Below are positions 1 to 13,700 of a stretch of DNA of 64,000 bases, one piece after another. A program made the translations under genes and the position numbers. The stretch is taken from the NCBI GenBank assembly GCA_963920705.1, contig OY987226.1, positions 17,114,501-17,178,500 of the forward strand. Reading direction: 5' to 3'. Within the stretch, counting starts at the first letter, position 1. Each line of letters opens with the position of its first letter. The stretch is from Odiellus spinosus (lineage: Eukaryota; Arthropoda; Arachnida; Opiliones; Phalangiidae). The notes under the pieces were generated by a model. That model was not told the origin of the DNA and did no database searches. It saw only the letters and a program-made list of their open reading frames with translations.

Positions 1-2703
1 CTTCCGAGACGGATAATGGTTCGTCCTCTCCGAATGTAAAAGGCGGGTCCAACGTTTCACTGTCGTCTTTGCTCAAGGTTCTTTGGAATTCCTTCGATTT
101 TTCGCTACTGCTAATTGGTAGTCCGTTTTTCTTGCCCCTAGTCGCACTATCGACCGTATCGTCGGAAGACTCCGAAGAATCGCTACCTCGTTCGTCCGAC
201 GGTCCAAATTTGCTGTCACCCTTGGCCCCTGGATCTTGATAGGACATACCCCAACCTAAAGACCCGGATTCGTTGACACGATCCATTTCTTGCCAATCTC
301 GCATGAAGGGGACTTCAACTCCGGATCTAATAACATCTACGGAAATTTCGCTGTCGTACGGTTCTCTGAGGTCACCGGTCTCGTCGGGGGTAGGGGTTTC
401 GACGTCGCGCGTCACTAAGTCCATTTCGAGTTCTTGGGCAGAAGGAACTAGCGTTTCGCTCGTTTCGGAAGATATTTCTAAACTGGCTAAGTTCCCGGAG
501 CTTTCGGAGTCGACCGAGTAGGCCGATTCTCGAGAACTGTGAGTGGTGGAAGAACGCGCCGTGGCGAACGAAGGATCTTGGGAAGAAGCGGCCGTGATGT
601 AGGAAGCGTCTTGAGAAGTGGCGCATGTTTCGTATTCGGAAGCCTGCCCGCTATGAACTTCGAATTCGGAAGATGTCGGTCTACTGCCTCGCGGCGTTTT
701 GTTACTTTCCGACGTCTCGAACGATTGATAATGGCTCTCCGTTTCACCAGAACTGGAATAAGACTCGATGTCCCTGGAGCTTCGTTTCTCTTTCGGTCGA
801 TCCTTTTTGGGCCTAAGGACAACGTTCTCGAAGGAAACTTTTTCGGAAGTATCGGTATGATCCGGATCGCTTTTGGTTTCGGTTTTCAACGAGGATTTTG
901 GATAAGTTTGTTCACTTTGGAATGATTCGGAGCTGAGAGACTCCGAAAACTTGGCACTAATGGAATGTCCTTCCGATTCGGCTAATTCGGCCATATCTTG
1001 TGCAATGGGACCGCTAGCCATAGAAAAACTATAATGACGCGATTTCAAATCTCTATCTAAAAGTTTCAAATCCTGGAAGGATCTTTCCTCGATACCCTCT
1101 ACCAAATCTTCATCCGAGATTTCTGAAGGAATATGCATCAGTGGCGGTCTTTTCGAAACTGCCGTTTTAATATCGTCCACGATCTTTTCCGCTATCATTC
1201 TAGCTTCGGCTTGTTCGGCTTCTTGGTCGAAATCCGAAATAATTTCGTCCCCGTTTTCTTCCAGATCATGTTCTTCTTCCGAAGTGTCGTCTTTGGCCTC
1301 GTCACCCAAACCTTCTTGAAGTCTGGCGGGCAAATCGATCATTTGAGATATTTCTTGGGCTTCGTCCTCCTCGCCTTTACTCTTTTCGGATATTTCTGGC
1401 GATTCTTCGTCGTGTTCGACTAGCAGTTGCGTTTCGGGAGGCATAGCCGCAGCTTCTTCCGATATCCCTTCGTCTTCGGAATCCCGAAGACTTTGAACCG
1501 GAGCTTCCCACGTCACGTGTTCCGCGATCACCTCCGTGGCGCTAAGGTGTTGTTTAATAATAGGCGCTTCGTCTACCACGATGAAATCGTCTTCTTCGTC
1601 TCGCTGGATGGGCGCTTCCGGAGTTTCTTGTCGATAAACTTGGCCGGCGTCGAACGACTCCGACGTTAAGGACAGTCCGTCGGGGGACTGTTGAATCATT
1701 TCGGCCGCTTGGGCCGGATCCGGATGGACCACCATGCTAGCGTCAGAATCGCTAGATTCTTGCTTCTCTTTAATATCAACGACCAGCTCTTTGCGTTCGG
1801 GCGAACCTCGGTCCACATCTTCTTCCAGCTCGTTGGTAAATATATCGGACCGAATTTGGGCAACTAAATTAACTTCCCGATCGATTTCGGTACAGGATAT
1901 GCGATCCTCGCTCTCCTCGCGTGACAGCGGTTTCGATTCTGGGATATTTTCCTCTAAAGACTGATCTAGTTCGTCGGAAAGGATTTGCGACTTAATACAC
2001 TGTTCTATATTGGATTCTGTCATCCCTTCGAATCCGGTAACTGCCTCGACCTTTTCCGGACTCAAATCCGCCAGTATGTCTTTAATGGAAGAGCGGTCGA
2101 TTGAAGAGACTGGCGATTCCGCCGCGAGGACGATATTCTTTCGGACTACTTCGTACGGGCTTCTGGTTTCAGGTTGAACTTGAGGTTCAATATCCTCCTC
2201 TTCTTCGAAATCGTCGCCTACGAAGGCGGTATTTTCGAAAGCCATAGCCGGAGCGCGTTCCACATAACTTGCATCGGCTTCAGATTCCATCGAGGTTTCG
2301 GACGGTACCGAAGAATCGGTGAAAGTGCGGGAGACCACCGTCTTGGATATTACGAACGGTTCGGCCCCGCTTTCGTCCGTCAAGATGTCTTCTAAGGGCG
2401 ATTTTACGGCTACACCACCGGCCCCCGCGTCAAATTTATCGTCGTCGGAATCCGAATCTTTATCGGAACGATCGTCATCCCGAATAATTTCGGAAGGCGA
2501 AATACCGAGGGGTAATTTAGAAGCGTTAATTTCAGGGAAATCGGTCGCGGGAGATATTTCCGAAATAGGTTCGGTGGGTTCGAGGGGAGAGGGGCGCGAA
2601 AGAGGGGAACTAGGAGCGCCACCCTCGACTAGACCAACAGTTTTTCGGGAGGTTAAGGGGGATATAGGCTCTTCGTCATCGGCCGAACCAATTCTTTGCT
2701 GAT
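1..2703 (-). CDS. Ank2: Exon J: acidic Ser/Glu-rich tail exon of giant ankyrin-like protein (partial)
   Basis: One minus-strand frame stays open from the acceptor at 2704-2705 to the window edge, about 900 codons. I spot-checked it near 550, 1000, 2000 and 2650 and found no stop. The acceptor reads cttatttag, and the exon begins with two bases (AT), so it takes one base from the previous exon. This matches the donor at the end of the giant exon. The product is rich in Glu, Asp and Ser with many proline-directed sites. Toward its end it has a tyrosine-spaced segment (YETCATSQDASYITAA) and an SVDSESSGNLASLEISSETS stretch. No folded domain is visible. Composition and position suggest a disordered cytoskeletal tail. 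The ankyrin assignment is inferred from the whole locus. The exon continues past position 1, so its end and stop are unknown. Confidence 0.85.
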
Positions 2704-4974
2704 CTAAATAAGTTTAGTAATAAAGAAGCGAGTTAGTAGTTTTAGACCGACGCGCTGAGTCGAAAAACGATATTAACAAAAATATCAATTTCTGCCAAAA
2801 AACCACGACCATAAAAAACCGAAAACATTCTCGCAAACCTCGTGAACATCGAGAACTTAAATTATAATCACAAGTTATTCACAGTGCCTAAATAAAGTGC
2901 TTTTAAAGGTCGCATGAAATCAAATTTGGCAATTGTTTTGAAATATTGAAGGAGATCATTTTTGAACCTAGTTTTGAATATTGAAGGAGATAATTTTCGA
3001 ACCTATTTTAGAATATTGAGCCTTGTTTTGAAAATTTTGACCAAATTGCCTCTTTACCCTAGTTGATATTAGAATAGTTCAATCATTAATTAAACCAACG
3101 TATCATTAACGTATATGTACACTTTTTAAGATGTTTAAATAATCAAACTTTTAGTTCATCATACGACCTTTAAATTAAAATGAAACTAAAACCATAAAAT
3201 AAGTGGGTATAAAACTAAAAATAAAAATGATGAAAATTTGATCAACTTTTCGAGGGTTTTATTTTATAATTCAAGCCAAACGAAAAAAAGAGAGAAAAAT
3301 AAAAATAAATTTGGCATGCGATAATAAACACGAAAATTAATTTTAAACTTCCATTAATTTATATAATTGACAACATCTTATAGAGCCGAAAAGGAGTAAA
3401 GAAATTTTTTTCACATCTCGATAGAGAGAAAAGAGCGTGAAAATAAACTGAAACATAAGATAGAGATAGAATAGAGACGAGGTACCCATCGACACAAAAC
3501 CTTTTTCTGGAACCCGCCAGACTGCGCGGAAGAATTTGTTTTTAGACAAAGAATATAAAAAATTCGGATTAATAACGTTCTTTAAGAACAATTTGAATTT
3601 TTTATCCTAACTCTGTATTTGCTAGACCATTAAAGGAAATATCTGAGTTACAATTAGTCATAAGTTACATCGAAATATATATTTTAATTAGTGTGAACTA
3701 ATTATTGATTGGGTTTGTTTCCACGGCTAAGTCGTCTCCGAAAAATATAGATAGTTGATCAAAGATAAAATTAAATATTTTGAAATGAAAATAAAAACGT
3801 TTTAAAAGAAAAGACAGATTTTGCCAGCGTACAATATAATTATTGTGTGAGATAAAAATTTGCATAATTTGCGTAAATTCGCTAGAAAAATCCCAATCAT
3901 GCACAATATATATTTGAGAAATACCTCACCAAATATCACCAGCCGAAAGTGCCAGTAACCACTCTGCCACTTAAAATTATGTTCATATATATTTATTTTT
4001 TTACAATATTTTCCCGTATATTATCGTAGAAATGGTTACCGGTATAGCTTTAAAATCGTATAATCAAGAGGCCAGGGTTTACACGAAGTCGATAACGTTA
4101 ACAAAATTTAAAAAATTGCTGAGCATTTATTTCAGTAACCCTTATTAATTCTTTATTATTATATATTCGAAAGAAGTTTGAAGAAAACACGCGTCAGTGT
4201 GTGGAAAGATAGTTTGATAGGGTGCGATATTAAAAACGATTAATTATTAGGTAATAAGAATTAACATCGAAAGCTTCTAAAGAGAAAGAGGGTGAATAAC
4301 GAATATTTTGACGGACAGAATGCGTTATACGTATATTGTAGCAGGGTGGTATCTGACACTTCCCCATCTTTAATTGTCTTACAACTTCCAGTTTCTAATA
4401 TTTAACTCGAGCCGCTATATTCTAATTAGAGCATTGATATCGTCATACCGAGAAATAGAGAAGAGAATACGTTTGCGTGATCAACCCAACTTAATTCTGA
4501 TATCGATAAACTATATTCAAGCGAAACTTAAAAATTACGTAAGCATTGATTCGAACATACAGTATAGTCAGCGAAATAAAATTAAAACAGCGTGTGTGTG
4601 AAGCGAAGAAATAATAAATATTACTAACGCTTCGTCGCATTATAATTAAAAATAAGTTAAAATCGGGGATAGTACGGTCTCCCTAGTGCAGGATTATATC
4701 TACAAGTTTCCTTCTATTAAAATTAATTATCTAAATGATTGACTAGATTAAAATATACAGCTGTCATATAAAAAGATAGAGCATATATAGTTCGGAAGGA
4801 AATATGAAAATCTACAGCGGCTTAAGAAAATCATAGGATTTTAAAAGCGTGGAGTGTGAGTTTTCTAGCCAGATAATAAATTGACGTTCTTTAAAAGAAC
4901 GAGCGTGTATTTATTTTTTGGAAAGTTGCATAGAATGAAAACAGCATGATTGCTTTGCTTTTGGTTTCAACTAC
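2704..4974 (-). other. Intron I-J
   Basis: AT-rich sequence between the giant exon donor (gtagtt, read on the minus strand) and the exon J acceptor. It holds a degenerate short tandem repeat near 2935-3040 and no convincing coding sequence. Short frames at 3343-3591, 3698-3904 and 4374-4601 lack coding composition and splice support. Confidence 0.7.
2935..3040. repeat. Degenerate short tandem repeat in intron I-J
   Basis: About three imperfect copies of a unit of roughly 35 to 40 bases built around ttttgaatattgaaggagat followed by gaaccta. The third copy is diverged. It is non-coding. Confidence 0.6.
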
Positions 4975-4978
4975 CTTG
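4967..4978 (-). other. Overlapping splice donor and stop codon at the end of the giant exon
   Basis: Reading minus, the sequence is GCG CAA G then GTAGTTGA. GTAGTT is a usable 5' splice site at phase 1, and the in-frame TGA is made by the bases just after it. Splicing removes the stop and joins to exon J (G plus AT gives Asp). Retention of the intron ends the protein two codons later. Confidence 0.6.
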
Positions 4979-7700
4979 CGCCGAATCCGTCGATGATCGG
5001 ATCGTGCGAACTCGATGTCCGGGACCGGGCAACGTCACTTCCGTGTCGGCCAGGGTTTGTTTGACGTACACGTCAATGTACGCCTTCTGTCCTGGCTTTC
5101 GCGTATCGGAGGTCTCGGCCTCTTCGCCCCCCGTTTCCAAGATTGTTTCGGGATCGCTGTGTAAACTAGATTTGGCGCTTTCGTCGTCCGTATGTGAGCC
5201 TGAGCCGAAATGGACCTCGCGTTCCAAGGCGTGCATAGCCACGGACTTGACCTTGGTGAACTGACGTGACGTCGCCCCGATACCGTCGACGACTCTCTCG
5301 TCACTACCGGAAGGAGACGCTAGAAATTCGTCAATATCCGGGGCTTCGTCTTCCGTTCGGACCTCCAAGAGATCGATGTCGTTTTGACTGACGTCCAGCT
5401 TGTCTAATAAGCTGTTTAGATCGTATCTCTCGACTTCGGCTTGGTCGTCGAGCGAATCGCCGGTCGAGGACGCTCGGTAAACACCGCCCCTGGAACCGAC
5501 GGTTTGGGAGAGAAGACTGTCAGCTTCCAGACTGCCCGCCAGGTCTTCGAAATGGACTTCGCTTCTCCGGGTGACGGTGTTCGAGGGTAGATCGGTAGGA
5601 ATGGGCCCGCTAGACGCGAACGCGCTTGACGAACCTAACTCGCTACTAGCTAGCTCAGTGCGCGGTGGAATGTATGACGACGCCAATTCCGATTGAGGAA
5701 GGGAATAAGACTTTGACCGCAACGCTAAGGAACCGGACATAATCTCGCTAGGGAATGTGCTAGAATCTATTGTCGAGTCCCTGGTAGGAGGGATTCTACT
5801 AACGGAAGTCGATAATTGGGTGCCGGGGTCGCCTTCCCGCAATTGGGCGATGGTTTCGCGACCCCCGAAGGATACTGAGCGCGAACCCGGGCTTTTGCGC
5901 GTTTTGGAATCGCCTGGCTGCTCTGTAAACATTGCTTCCGCGTCGCTGGAATCAGCACGCCGCTGTTCCCCCACAGTTTCGGTGACCCACCGTTCGACGT
6001 GAACGTTCTTTTGGCCACTAGACGGCTCGCTAAACATGACGCTAGGTTCGCTGATGAATTTGAGTTCTTTGGTGGTCACGGAAGAAGGATCGCTCGATTT
6101 AGTCAGGATGGTCTTCCGGGTAATACCCATCGAAGTTGTTTTCTCCGCAATGGTAGAACCGCCTCGTTTAGACGATGTTTCTTCACCTTCGTCGCGAAAT
6201 TGGACCAAATCGGGTTCTTGAAGATCCGAATCCATTTCCTCTTTAGACAGTTCTCGAATTTTGTATTTGGTAGCTCGAGAATCTTGCCTAGATGGTTCTT
6301 GGTCGGCTTCTTCGACGATACCCTCCGCCGGGGTTGACGCAACTCGGCCTTCTCTAAAAACGTGAGAAGATCCCAGAAGTTGCTCTACCCGTTCTTTATC
6401 AAGGTCCATCCATGTCGAGGTTTTTTCGATGTTCTCTTCGATACCCGGTGGCGAAATATCCGTCAATCGGTTCATGGAATCAGTTTTGAAAATAACTTCT
6501 TTTTCGATGTCTTCCAAAAACTCGTCCGGAGATTTGTCATCCTGGCTTTCAACTTGGTCTTTCTTTTTGGTTAATTCTTCCAACTCAGCGACGGCTTTTT
6601 CCATAGTTTCGACCACTTTCGTTACCCCTTTGCCGACCAATTCGCTTATTTTTTTGTCAACGCCTTCGTCTTCGGCTTCCACTTGGTCTTGAAGTTCCAC
6701 CAACTGTTTCTCGACTTCTTCGATCATCCTGGCTCGGTTTTGTTCGCGCAAGGGGCTCGTTAAACCGGCCGAGTAGAACTGAGGCTCTTGGCTCGGGATT
6801 CGAATGAAGCTAGTCTCTTCCTCGCCGTAAATGGGCGAAAAATCGCCGGGAACGTCGACTTCTTCTTTATAGACGGGTGATTCTAAATCGGGGGAACTCT
6901 TGTTGGATCTAATCTTCTCTTCGTATTTCGATAGATCGCGAGGTGGACCCATTTTGAACTCGACTTCTTGGTTGAATTTCTGAACTATCTCTCCTGTTCC
7001 TATAGGTTTTCCTTCCACCTTTCTAACCACTTTGATGGTTTCAGCTTCCGGTCCCACAGCTTCTATGTTTTCCACGATTCCGGCTTCTACTACTTCCATG
7101 GTAACTTTCTTGCCGTCCCTGATGTTAGGGTCGGTTCTCTTGTATTTGGATTTCCTCACTTCGACATCTTTGATCTTCTTGACGGCTTCTAAAACTTCCT
7201 CGTCTATTTCCGGTTTGGGTTCGTCCTTTTTTTCTTCGTCGCTTCCGCGTCGTTCGCGTTTCTTCTTTTCCATCTCTCCGTCTCTGGAAAATTGGAAAAT
7301 GACCTCCCTGTCCAAGGCGGCTTGTTGTTTCAAACTGGTCGCGCTGGAAGGGGAAGATAAACTCTCTCCTTTGGACGAAACAACCTCGAGAACGGGAGAT
7401 ATTTGAACTTTGACCGCTTCAACCACGCTGTTGTCGTCATCGACGTTGTCGGTTCTCATTCGGTAGCTGTCTTCAGAACCGGGCGTTTGAGCCGGGGCTT
7501 CGTCTTCGAAGAGCAGTTCCTTGGCTGCCGCGTCTTCTTCCACCTCGATGACTCTTAGGATTCCCTCGTCTTTAGGTTCGTGTACCGAATCGGTTAAACT
7601 GATTGTTCTGACGCGTTCGGAAGCCGCCTTATTGTCGTCGGTCGATTCCAATATCTCTTCTTCGGCCGAAATATACCTATCTGGTACGGTTTCATCCGCC
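4975..7700 (-). other. Non-repetitive acidic C-terminal part of the giant exon
   Basis: About 900 residues without the giant repeat. It is Glu/Asp/Ser-rich with predicted helical, heptad-like stretches near 6550-6720 (EEVEKQLVELQDQVEAEDEG and VVETMEKAVAELEELTKKKD). Two SxIP-like tetrapeptides occur at 5666-5677 (SYIP) and 5789-5800 (SRIP). It was probably the ancestral tail before repeat expansion (inference). Confidence 0.6.
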
Positions 7701-10700
7701 GAAACGAACTTATCCGTTTCCCTTTCCGAGCTTCTTTCGGAACTATTTCTGATTGTCACTGGAATCTCGGGTATTTTGGACTTAACCGGAGATTTGGGCG
7801 TTGAGCGTTTGGGTTTATTTTTGGCCGTCGAAGAGTTATCGTCCCTCTCGTCGTCGGTGGTAGAAGAATCCGACTGAAGAGATTTAGGTTTAGTTTTAGT
7901 TACTTTTTTAACTTCGTCTAATTTTCCCGCGACCGTAGACTTATCGGCTGCCGAAGGGCTGACCAGTTTAGTATCTAAAGCGGCTCCCTTATCCGTGACC
8001 ATTTTGGCAGTATCTTTAGCGATGGGTTTAGTTCGAACCGTTTGTTCGTCTAGATTTGATTTAGTAGTGACTAAGGCCATTTTAACCTCGGTTTTTCCCG
8101 ATTCTATAGAATCTTTTATTCCCTTTTCGACGCTAGACCTATCCCCCAGTCGTTTAGCTTTAGTGGTTCCGTCGCCACTCTCCTCCGAACTACTAATGGA
8201 TTTACTTAATCTACCGACTAACTTTTTAGATTTGTCTGTGACTGTTTTACCTACAGATTGTGGAGCGGCTCTAGTTTTGGAAAATCTAGATTCTTTGGTT
8301 AATTTCTCTTGGGAATCTTTCTTACCAGTATCTTTTCTAAGGGACAACATTTTGGATTCGGTTGGCGCAGTGGTTTTCTTTGGAATACCGGATCTAGTTA
8401 CGGATGATCTAGGGGACGGTTTAGGTGACGACGAATCGGACGCGCTATCTTTTTTAAAAGTCATCCTAGCGGAACTCGTACTCCTACTAGGAGAATCTGG
8501 TTTGGTATCGTTCGAACTCGACCCCGAAGATTTCCATGGACGGTTTTTCAAATCGTCGGCTTTATTAGTTTGTCTGGCTCTTTGGGGTCTTTTAGTAGTT
8601 TCAGGCGATTGAGACGCCCTGGGTGATTGAGAGCCCCTAGGTGATTGCGAACCCCTAGGTGATTGAGAACCCCTAGGTGGTTGAGAACCCCTAGGTGGTT
8701 GAGAAGTCCTAGGTAGTTGAGAAGTCCTAGGTGGTTGAGAAGTCCTAGGTGGTTGAGAAGTCCTAGGTGATTGAGAAGCCCCAGGTAATTTGGTAACTCT
8801 AATTTCGGGTGATTGCGATACGCGACTAGACATTTTCTTTCGAATTTCGGGTGACTGAGACGATCTGGGCGATTGACTAGACCTTGGTGTCGATTTCTTA
8901 CTAGTTTCGGGTGATTTGGAATCGCGTTTTTTAGGAGGGGACCAAGAGGCTCTCCACGGTCTACGTTTTAATTCCTCATCCTCGCTAAGTTCTTTCTTAA
9001 CTCTAGTTTTAGAAGGTACGGGGGACGGGGACGGCGACGCGCTGCTAGATTTGCTGCCCTCCTTTTTAGGGGATGGTGAACGCCTTTTAGCCTTGGCGGC
9101 CGTCGTACTCATCATGTAGCGATGGGTTTCCATCGGGGCTGGACTTAATTCCTTCTCGGAACTACTCGTGCGACTCATTCGTTTACTGATAGCGGACGGA
9201 ATGCTTTTTACTTGCCTTGTGAAGCTACTTTTTTGTTTCTTAAACTTTTGTTTATCGGAGGTTCTCAATTTGGCGTCGGATTCCTCTTCTGATTCCTGAC
9301 CAGTTTCTGACTCTGTGACGTCTTGCATTCTCGAATCACTTAAAGATTCAACGTCGCTGCTCTCGCTGTGCGTGAAACTGCGCGACATAAAGTCGGGAAT
9401 ACCGTCCCATTCGGCGATGGTTTTTAGTAAATCTTTCAATTCCATTTCGTCACTTTCGTCGACTATTTCGGTATGGGGTATATCGTCGATGATCGTGGTT
9501 CTAACTTTGACCAGTTTACCATCGTCGTTAGTTTGGGTTTCTTCGGTGACCGTGATGACTTTACCGTCGTTATCTGTGATAGTACGCGATAAAGATCGGA
9601 TCAAGCTCGATCTTTCCAAGCCTAATTCTTTAATCAATTGGTCGAGATCAAAGTCTTCGCTAGATTCGACTATTTTTGTGGTGCTGACTCCGTCCTTCTC
9701 TATGGTTCTAGTTGTGGTCATTCTACCTCGATTGTCCGGTTTAGTTTCGTCAGTTACCGTCACCGGTTTCCCATAAAAGACGATAATACGAATGATGACG
9801 TAGATGATGCTTTGCGTGCAATGTTCGAACTCTGCGTCATCCAATTCGTCCGCCCGGAATGTCTGAATCAAGGGTACTCCATCTTTAATGGTAGTTCGGT
9901 ACGTAATTAAAGTTCCATCTTTCTCTGGTTTGGTTTCGTCAACGACGCTGGTGACTCTGTCGTTGATGATGACCATTCTAGTCACCCGTCGTACCGTAGT
10001 GATTGTCACTCGATCCATCTCCCTTTCGTAATATTCCTCGAACGGGAAGGTTTCCAGTTTTTCTCGGCCATTTTCGACAGACGTACGATACGTCATCAAC
10101 TGACCATTCTCGTCTTCTTTGATTTCGTCCGTCACCGTAGTGACTTGGCCCTTCACGTCAGTAATAGATCGCTTCGATTGACGAATTATCAGCGGTTTCT
10201 CGGTAAACCCATCAATGTCTTTCTCGTCATCTAACCTATCTAGTCCTAATTCGCGTAAAAGCTCTTCCAAATCGAAATCATCGCTTGATTGTATAATTTT
10301 CGTAGTGCGAATGCCGTCTTTTTCGATGGTACGAGTAGTGATGGTACGACCCCTATTATCTGGTTTAGTTTCGTCGGTTACCGTTATGGCAGTGCCGTGG
10401 ACTACAATAATACGTATTATTTCGTAGATGACGCTTTGAGTGATAAGCTCGAATTCTCGTTCGTCCAGCTCTTCAGCCGGGTAAGATTTGATTAGGGGCA
10501 CGCCGTCTTTCAAAGTGGTTCGATGCGTTATTAATCTACCGTCATTATCGGGTTTCGTTTCATCCATGATCGTCGTTAGGGTACCGTTGATCAAAACGGT
10601 TCTGGTGACGCGATGAATGGTGGTAATGACGACCTTCTCGCTTAAAAGAGATTTTTTTACCCCTGGTATGTCAATACCCAATTCTTTGATTAATTCCTCC

Positions 10701-13700
10701 AAGTCAAAATCCTCGCTAGAATCAACGACAGACGTGGCTGTAACGCCGTCTTTCTCGACTGTTCTAATAGTCATAATCTCGCCATTTTCGTCCGGCTCGG
10801 TGACGTCAATAACCGTTATAGGTATTCCGTACACTACTATATACCTGGTAATTTCGTAAACGATAGAGACTGTAAATTCCTCGTATTCAGTGTCATCAAT
10901 TTCTTCGGCTAAGAAGGTTTCCACCGTCGGTGCGCCGTCTTTATCCGTAGTTTTGTAGGTGACCATTCGCCCATCGTCGTCCGGTTTAGTTTCGTAGATG
11001 TAGGTGATCGATTTTCCGTTAATGACGCACGATCTAGTCACCTTACGTACAGTAGTAATAATTATTTCTTCGCTAGACAACATCGACTCGGCCCTACTCG
11101 TAACGACGGACTTTTCTTCCTCGCCCGATTCGTCCAAACCCAGTTCTACCAAAAGTTCGTCGAGATCGAAATCTTCAAACGATTCGACCGTGCTCGTTGT
11201 AGTCACGCCGTCCTTTTCAATGGTACGAGTGGTAATAAATTTACCAGCGTTATCCGGTTTACTCTCATCAGTCACGATCACCGGCGTTCCATCAACAATG
11301 ATGTTTCTGATGATGACGTAAACGATGGTTTCGGTTATTTCATCAAACTCACATTCGTCAATTTCTTCAGCTGGGAATGATTCCCTGGTCTTTTTACCAT
11401 CCTTAACCGTTGTTCGGTACGTAACTAAACGACCTTCCGCGTCGAGCTTTGTTTCGTCGATAATCATGATCGATTTACGATCTATTTTTACAGTGCGCGT
11501 GACGATTTTGGTCGTGGTTATAACCACTCTTTCTTCCAATTCTATTAATTCCTCCGCCGGGAAGGTTACCGTATTTGATTCGCCGTCTTTAATCGTGGTA
11601 CGACAAGTTATCAACTGACCGGTTTGATCGGGTTTAGTGACGTCAATGATAGTAGCTATTTTACCATCGCTATCGATTATAGTTTTGGTGGATCTAGTTA
11701 CGCTTGGTTTCAAAATGCCCAATTCCCTAACGAGTTCACCCACATCAAAATCTTCGCTAGAATCAACAAGGGACGTGGTTGTAATCCCGTCTTTTTCTAT
11801 TGTTCTCGTAGTTACCATTTTGCCACTCTTATCTGGCTTAGTAACGTCTATGACCGTAACCGGTTGATTGAAAACAACAACAGTTCTAATAACTTCGTAG
11901 GTAATTGATTCGGTAATTTCCTCGAATTCAGTTTCATTGACGTCATTAACCGGTAAGGTTTTGGTAGATTTTTTACCATCCCTAATTGTGGTTCTGTAAA
12001 CGACTGTTCGCCCTTTTTCATCCGGTTTGGTCTCGTCTACAATGGTTGTAGATTTACCATCGATTCTAACAATTCTCGTTATCCTACGAATAACAGTAAG
12101 TATTACATCATCCTCGATCTCTTCTATTTCGTCAGCTGGATAAGACTCAGTCTTTGAAATACCATCTTTAGTTGTAGTTCTGTAAGTAATCAACTGCCCG
12201 TTTTTGTCCGGTTTAGTTTCATCAGTAATGGTTACAGCTTTTCCATCTTGATCGATGATAGTTTTAGTTACTGTGCGAGTTTCGCTTTTACCCTCTGGTT
12301 CTGATTTTTCTATACCCAGTTCTTTGACCAGTTCCCCTACATCGAAATCTTCGATAGATTCCACCGTGGTAGTAGTAATTATTCCATCTTTTTCGATGGT
12401 TCTCGTGGTCACCATATTGCCAGTTTTATCGGGTTTGCTAAAGTCAATGACTGTAACGGATTGGCCGTAAACCACAACAGTTCTTATTACTTCGAATGTA
12501 ATTGCTTCGGTAATTTCCTCGAATTCCGTTTCATTAATTTCCTCAACCGGTATGGTTTTGGTAGATTTTTTACCATCTCTTATCGTGGTTCTGTAAACGA
12601 CCGTTTGCCCTTTTTCATCCGGTTTGGTCTCGTCTATGATGGTTGCAGATTTACCATCAATTCTAACGATTCTCGTAACCTTACGAATGACTGTAATTAT
12701 TACTTCTTCCTCGATCTCCTCTACTTCGTCTGCTGGATAAGATTTGGTCTTTGAAACACCTTCTTTAGTCGTTCTATAAGTAATCAATTCTGAATCGTTG
12801 TCCGGTTTCTTTACATCCGTAATCGTTACAGCTTTTCCATCAATGATAGATTTAGTCGCGTTACGAATTTCGCTTTTTTGATCTGGTTCTGGTTTCTCAA
12901 TATTCAATTCTTTGATCAGTTCCTGTACATCGAAATCTTCGATGGATTCCACGGTGGTAGTCATGGTTTCGCCATCTTTTTCGATGGTTCTGGTAGTTAT
13001 TATCTTTCCGGTTTTGTCAGGTTTGCTAACGTCGATGACGGTAACTGGTTGACCGTAAACAACAACGGTTCTAATTACTTCGGAAGAAATTTCATCCGTA
13101 ACATCCTCGAATTCATTTTCTTCGATTTCTTCAACCGGTATTGATTGGATAAATTTTTCACCATCTCTAACAGTGGTTCTGTAAACGACAGTTTGGCCTT
13201 TTTCGTTCGGTTTGGTTTCGTCTATGACCGTTGTAGATTTTCCGTCGATTCTAATGATTCTGGTAATCTTTCGAATGACAGAAATTTTAACTTCTTCCAT
13301 CTCATCAACTTCGTTAGCTGGATAAGATTCGGTCTTTGAAACACCATCTTGTGTAGTAGTGCGATAGGTAACTAATTGGTCGTCTTTGTCTGGTTCCGTT
13401 ATGTCCGTAATGTTAACTGCTTTACTCTCTTTATCAATTATTGTTTTAGTTTTGGTATAAATTTCGCTTTCGTCCACTGGTTCTGGTTTCTCAATACCCA
13501 GTTCTTTGGCGAGATCTCTTACATCAAAATCTTCGATTGATTCCACCGTGGTAGTTGTGGTTTCTCCGTCTTTTTCGATGGTTCGGATAGTTACCATCTT
13601 TCCGGTTTTGTCAGGTTGACTGACGTCCGTGACGGTTACTGGCTGACCATAAACAGTAACTGTACGAATGGTTTCGTAGCTTACGCTTTCAATAATGTCA

